Part shown: positions 6,933-10,795 of the stretch, piece after piece | How positions within the stretch are numbered: the first letter of the stretch is position 1 | How the letters are laid out: every line of letters begins with the position of its first letter | Origin: Glomus cerebriforme | Taxonomy: Eukaryota; Glomeromycota; Glomeromycetes; Glomerales; Glomeraceae | Assembly: GCA_003550305.1 (NCBI GenBank) | Contig: QKYT01000498.1 | Coordinates: 71,027 to 81,821 of the forward strand | Direction of reading: 5' to 3' | DNA length: 10,795 bases | Notes under the pieces: model-generated | Told to the model about the DNA's origin: nothing | What the model saw: the letters and a program-made list of their open reading frames with translations, nothing else | Database searches by the model: none | Program-made: the position numbers and the translations under genes

Positions 6933-7847
6933 ATAAGCAATTTCAAAAAAAAGGGTTATTTTTAAATTATACTAATTAAAAAATTTTTTTTTTATCTTTA
7001 GGTTTGCAATTTTTGTCTAATAAAAAAAATTTAATCTAACTTTAGCCTCAGCAATTTGATTACCAATAAATTTAACTTTGTATTGTTTAGATCATTACTA
7101 TTTTTTTTTTATTAGAAAAAATGGTAAACTAAACTTATTTTTTTTTTATCACCACACAAATTGGGTAACTGAGGTATTTTCTTTTGCTATTTTCATCTAA
7201 TTTATTCTAATACTAATAAAATGACTTTTTCTTTTATTTATTTTCTCTAGTTGAATACTAATAAAATGAAGAGATGTTGGCCAGTTGCTTTTTTACTGAT
7301 AAACCATTATGTCATGGACTAACTTATTCTAAATTGTGAGAAAATCAATATATTTCTTTTGTTTAACTTTCTTCTATTCCATTATAAAGTAGGTTTTAAA
7401 TTCTCCTGTTAAAATTGCCCTATAATTATTAGATTTTTTTCTGTTCTCATATGTCACTGATTATTTATTAATAATCATAAATCTTGCCCTAAATGAATAC
7501 CCTTTATTATTTTCAAGTTTACAAAGAATCTTTGTTTATTATATGTAAAATAATTACTGTATTAAGATATCTAGTAATAAAATGAAAATAAATACAGTAT
7601 CTTTTAGCTCATTGATATTCAATCCTTAACTTCTGTAAAAATAATTATTTTTTTTAATAACTGAAAAGTTTGTAATACTAACAAAATTATTGTAAATTAA
7701 ATGTGCCATTAATAAAGCATAAAATAACATAACAAAGTAATAATTACGACTCAGTTTATCAAACAAGAATTAGAGATCATATATCGTTAAAAAATCAATA
7801 ATTAGTAACGAAATTCTTGTTATTAATTGGTTAAAACTTAATTTAGG
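6933..7847. other. AT-rich spacer with small direct repeat
   Basis: No gene is supported on either strand. The 16-bp sequence AATACTAATAAAATGA occurs at 7209-7224 and 7254-7269 (45 bp apart), with a related AGTAATAAAATGA near 7573. Poly-T and poly-A runs are frequent. Confidence 0.45.
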
Positions 7848-7990
7848 CTAGAATTAAAATTTGGCCAGAATTAACATAACAAAACTTAATTCCGGTCAAA
7901 TTTTAATACCAGCCAGAATTATTATGTTAAAGAACGTTAAAAAAAAGTTAAAAAATAACTTTTGACCAGCATTAAAATTTGATCAGAACG
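7848..7990. mobile_element. Foldback cluster: three copies of a ~27-bp motif in +, -, + orientation
   Basis: Copy 1 at 7848-7874 reads CTAGAATTAAAATTTGG then CCAGAATTAA. Copy 2 at 7885-7912 is its reverse complement with few changes (TTCCGGTCAAATTTTAATAC). Copy 3 at 7966-7990 reads CCAGCATTAAAATTTGATCA. Inside, TTAACATAA (7871-7879) pairs with TTATGTTAA (7922-7930), and AAAAGTTA (7943-7950) pairs with TAACTTTT (7956-7963). This is the look of nested or rearranged terminal repeats of a non-autonomous DNA element. Confidence 0.6.
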
Positions 7991-8334
7991 CTTAAAGTAT
8001 AAAGTATTTTGAAAAGATGACAAACAAATTCATAACACTGCTCTGTAAGTTCTCATGATCATCTTGAGAAGTAACTCTGGAAAGAATCTCCACCACTATC
8101 ATATATAGTTTCTTCACAAAAAAAAAAAAATAAATAAACTAGGAAATATTTTCATTATTTCTTGATTTTAGATATTTTGACGAATGATATTTCAACACAA
8201 ATAATAATACATTTTGACTAAAATATGCTGGTATTAATATATCTCATCTGATAATTGTCATGATGTGCATGAATCATCAAATCATCATAACAATCTGAGC
8301 CAGTTGATTATGTGTGGGAAAACTTTTTTTTGTA
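7991..8334. other. AT-rich spacer
   Basis: It holds a 12-14 base A run near 8119 and no supported gene. Confidence 0.45.
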
Positions 8335-8410
8335 GATCTCAATTAGATAACTCTTGGAATTAATATTTAATTAAATATTAATAAATATTAATAAGATTTT
8401 TATTGAGATC
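8335..8410. repeat. Inverted repeat enclosing a 24-bp perfect palindrome
   Basis: GATCTCAAT (8335-8343) pairs with ATTGAGATC (8402-8410). Between them, 8359-8382 is a perfect 24-bp palindrome centred on TTTAATTAAA, followed by a further AATATTAAT copy. The flanks (CTTTTTTTTG on the left, GAAAAAAG on the right) are also roughly complementary, so a small foldback element is possible. Pure AT content makes chance partly plausible for the palindrome. Confidence 0.5.
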
Positions 8411-8704
8411 AAAATCACACGAAAAAAGAAATAAATTATTAATTAATCATATTCATATGATTGGTTTTCACTAAAAACTCAATCTTACTAAAAAATCATT
8501 ATTAATATCAATTATATATTCATTGTTGTAATACAAATAAATTTAGTTATGTAATAAATCATTTTTAATGAATCATCATGTTTAATATAATTATTAATTT
8601 TGACTTATTTTATATATTATTATTATTTTTAATTATATAAATACCACCTTTTTTCAATATTCCTTATTATTTTTCATAATTTCTTTCTGATTTAATTACT
8701 ATTT
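8411..8704. other. AT-rich spacer
   Basis: Nothing supported; many TAATTA/TTATTA runs. Confidence 0.4.
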
Positions 8705-8852
8705 TTCTCTTTAAATCCTTTTAAAAATCATCCCCTTAAACTCCCTCTTATCTTCCTTATACTGTATATAGAGGTCTTCCTCGTATCAGGCAAGGAAAAC
8801 CAGTCAGATAGTCGAGTATCTCCTAACTGGCTGGTTGGTTTAGGTTAGAACT
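8705..8852 (-). repeat. Dispersed repeat family, copy C (inverted)
   Basis: Read on the minus strand from 8852, it gives CTAACCTAAACCAACCAG, GGAGATACTCGACTATCTGA, TTTTCCTTGCCTGATACGAG, ATATACAGTATAAGGAAGAT and AGAGGGAGTTTAA. This is the same order as copies A and B but in the opposite orientation, about 3.1 kb away. It is the best-preserved copy. It holds a 12-bp imperfect stem (8800-8811 with 8823-8834, 10 of 12 paired) around an 11-nt loop. I see no ORF, and no convincing pol III boxes. Confidence 0.8.
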
Positions 8853-8980
8853 TCTCTCTTTACTTATTTCATTTAATTTCAAAAAATCAAGTATACCAAA
8901 ATGCCTAAACACTAAAACCTGAAATCCGCTTTTTCCTAAAAAGAAGATAATTAAATTAACGAAACTGTTAGAATGTAATA

Positions 8981-9321
8981 TTGGAAAATCAAAGGAAGAA
9001 AGTTTTATTAACAGAAAATGGGAAACAAAATATACAAGAAGGTGCAGTGGTCATATTAGACCTTTTAAACAGTAAAGACAAAAGAATCTACAGATATTAC
9101 AAATATACAATCTATCTGACAACAAGAAAGCAACTACTTAAATTAAATAAATGGATGAGTAAAGAATTGATGAAGACTAAAGAAATTATCGAGAATGAAA
9201 ACTTCAATGAAAATGAATGAAGAGAAAGCTAAAAGCAGAAATCATCAGAAAAAAAAAATGGAAGGAACAATTTAAGGAAAAGTGTATAAATGAAGAAAAC
9301 TATAACATAGAGAATAAGTAA
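8981..9321 (+). pseudogene. Lys-rich coding remnant, possibly from a non-LTR retrotransposon ORF
   Basis: An open frame without ATG (first codon TTG) runs 8981-9220 and contains VLLTENGKQNIQEGAVVILD, RYYKYTIYLTTRKQLLKLNK and WMSKELMKTKEIIENENF. Its TGA overlaps an ATG (ATGA, 9217-9220) that opens a -1 frame to TAA 9319-9321, reading MKRKLKAEIIRKKKWKEQFK and on. The two pieces read naturally as one protein broken by a single frameshift. Lysine- and tryptophan-rich helices of this type sit between endonuclease and reverse transcriptase in LINE-like ORFs of these fungi (recollection, weak). No catalytic motif such as FADD is present, so the identity is uncertain. Confidence 0.35.
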
Positions 9322-9680
9322 TAATTGGGATCACTTATGAACTATGAATAAAAAATGAATGCAATAATTGAATACAAAAAATAAACTTGAAAAAAGGAAC
9401 AGTATAGCAAAAAAATAAAATGGGAGGATAATTTAATGTTAACAAGTTCTATAATGTCGAATAGAAAGAAATAATGATGTAAATTAGAATAGAACAACAA
9501 TAAAAAACAAACATAAATAATGAAATAAAATAGAAAAGCTAATGAAAAAATATAAGAAAAATTAGAAAATGAAAAAAGTAAACAAAATGATACGAATAGA
9601 GAATATTAAACAATGCTGGAAATTGCTAATAGAATCGGACAAAACAATAATAAAATTAATTTAGATTAGTTAAAATAGAA
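9322..9680 (+). other. A-rich region with traces of coding sequence
   Basis: The plus strand stays strongly A-rich. Around 9540-9665 one frame gives KLENEKSKQNDTNREY, a stop, then TMLEIANRIGQNNNKINLD, coiled-coil-like in composition. It may be the continuation of the remnant at 8981-9321 but is too broken to call a gene. Confidence 0.3.
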
Positions 9681-9682
9681 TA

Positions 9683-10000
9683 CCGTATAGTTCCGAAATT
9701 AAGCACACTTTTTTTGTTATAGGGATGCTTAATTTNGGTGTATAATTTTTTNNAAAAAATCATATTTATATTAATTTTGTATTTAGGATATCNTGTGATC
9801 CAGTGATTAGAAATTAATGTAATTTAGCTCATTGGATTCGGCTCAATGAGTGGAATCCAATGGTAGTTATTTCATATCTCTAGGATAAATATTGGCCGAG
9901 ATATCATAAATTTATTATCAAAAGAGTGCTTATTTTNGGGTTATTTCTTATATGTAGAGATGCTTATTTTCGGGTAATGCTTAATTTCGGAACTATACGG
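9683..10000. mobile_element. 318-bp non-autonomous element with 23-bp perfect TIRs and TA flanks
   Basis: The left end (9683-9705) starts CCGTATAGTTCCGAAATTAA. The right end (9978-10000) is its exact reverse complement over 23 bp. Both ends are flanked by TA (9681-9682 and 10001-10002), the target duplication typical of Tc1/mariner-type transposition (family knowledge). The motif TGCTTAATTTCGG or TGCTTATTTTCGGG occurs four times in one orientation (9726, 9927, 9961, 9978) and once inverted in the left TIR. The centre carries a second foldback: CTCATTG...CAATGAG and ATTGGATTC...GAATCCAAT around 9830-9860. There is no transposase ORF. Five N bases lie inside. Confidence 0.85.
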
Positions 10001-10002
10001 TA

Positions 10003-10795
10003 GATTAGAGAGACTGAAAAGTTTTATTTTTAATTTTTAGAATAATCAACTAAACAATTAATAATTGCAAAAAACATTTATTTACTGTATTTAATAAAAA
10101 TCATTAAAATAAAAAGAAAATAATTAACAAAAGAATAATATATTTTGGTATATATGAAAACTATAAATTAGGAACTATAAAATTAAAATTCTAAGGGACA
10201 TTGAAAGAGTTCAAAGAATAAATGAACTATAAAATTAAAATAATATTCTTTTAAAACGTCTGATGTTGAACATGTTGGATTTATTTTATAACAAAATAAA
10301 CTGCACCATCATAAACCGTTGTTAGTTTCACCCTTTTTTATTCTTGAAAGAGTTTGATCCTATATTCTGTGTATGAGGAATAGCCAATATGCCATATTTT
10401 GATACTGTGAATTAATCACAATTGTTGGGTCATTTCAAATTTTTAGTTTATATATGAGATCAAGGTTTAAATTTTAAAATTTTATATGTGTTTTTAGAAT
10501 AAAATTAATTTATTATTGTGTTTTTTAAGTTATATCAAATATTCAGATTTTTGTTATGTAAAATAAAATTTAGATCAAGCACAAGTTTCTTTCATTCCTT
10601 GTTTACAGAGAAATTGCATATTAAAGTTCAAAAAAGGGATTATAACACATACATATGCAGTCCATTGAAAAATTTATGCGGAGGAATGAAAAAATTATTT
10701 TTATTTATTATTCTTTGAACTTTTTCTTGCATTAACATTTTCTTATCATTTGTGTTTGTGTAAATCCTATTTTTCTGGATGTGTGATCTAATTTC
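10003..10795. other. AT-rich spacer to the right edge
   Basis: No gene is supported. An 18-bp direct repeat (GAACTATAAAATTAAAAT) occurs at 10172-10189 and 10224-10241. The open frame at 10518-10718 lacks an ATG (it opens with GTG) and is rich in F, L and K, so I regard it as chance. Confidence 0.45.

Noticed and set aside
10349..10361. Thirteen bases identical to the bacterial 16S 5' segment AGAGTTTGATCCT
   Set aside because: The match ends at once, with no further 16S similarity on either side; best taken as chance.
10518..10718. Plus-strand open frame of 66 codons
   Set aside because: It opens with GTG, not ATG, in a fungal genome, and its composition is what random AT-rich DNA gives.

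Overview
The window looks like nuclear DNA of an arbuscular mycorrhizal fungus, most likely Rhizophagus or a close Glomeromycotina relative. This is inferred from four things: very AT-rich sequence with intron-containing genes; a kinase whose N-terminus (paired CxxC motifs) and core match the hugely expanded Rhizophagus kinase family; decayed pieces of other families expanded in the same fungi (BTB/BACK-TLDc-like and F-box-like proteins); and many short inverted-repeat elements. Scattered N calls indicate a draft assembly. No database search was possible, so family names rest on motif and pattern recognition.

Layout. Positions 1-997 (minus strand) hold the only gene that looks intact: a protein kinase with one 80-nt intron, truncated by the left edge of the window before its last subdomains. 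Positions 1570-2505 (plus) hold a frameshifted remnant of a BACK-linker/TLDc-type protein whose intron boundaries are still visible. Positions 3867-3066 (minus) hold a second, dead kinase that runs into what looks like an F-box protein fragment, so it may be a chimeric pseudogene. Positions 3915-4150 (plus) and 4407-5243 (minus) hold shredded coding sequence of unrecognised families. Inside the latter, 4726-4838 carries an antisense fragment of nuclear 18S rRNA sequence interrupted by a local duplication.

From about 5.3 kb rightwards the window is dominated by repeats. There are three copies of one dispersed repeat (two in tandem at 5328-5580, one inverted at 8705-8852), foldback structures at 6835-6932, 7848-7990 and 8335-8410, and a clean 318-bp element with 23-bp perfect terminal inverted repeats flanked by TA at 9683-10000. 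An A-rich, twice-frameshifted coding remnant (8981-9321) resembles the lysine-rich linker of a non-LTR retrotransposon ORF, but this is weak.

Functionally, only the first kinase is a candidate for expression. The rest reads as a graveyard between genes: fragments of expanded signalling families, non-autonomous DNA elements and a stray rDNA piece. I see no operon, CRISPR array, tRNA or other multi-gene system. The most unusual items are the 18S fragment, the kinase/F-box chimera and the TA-flanked element with its internal repeated motif.
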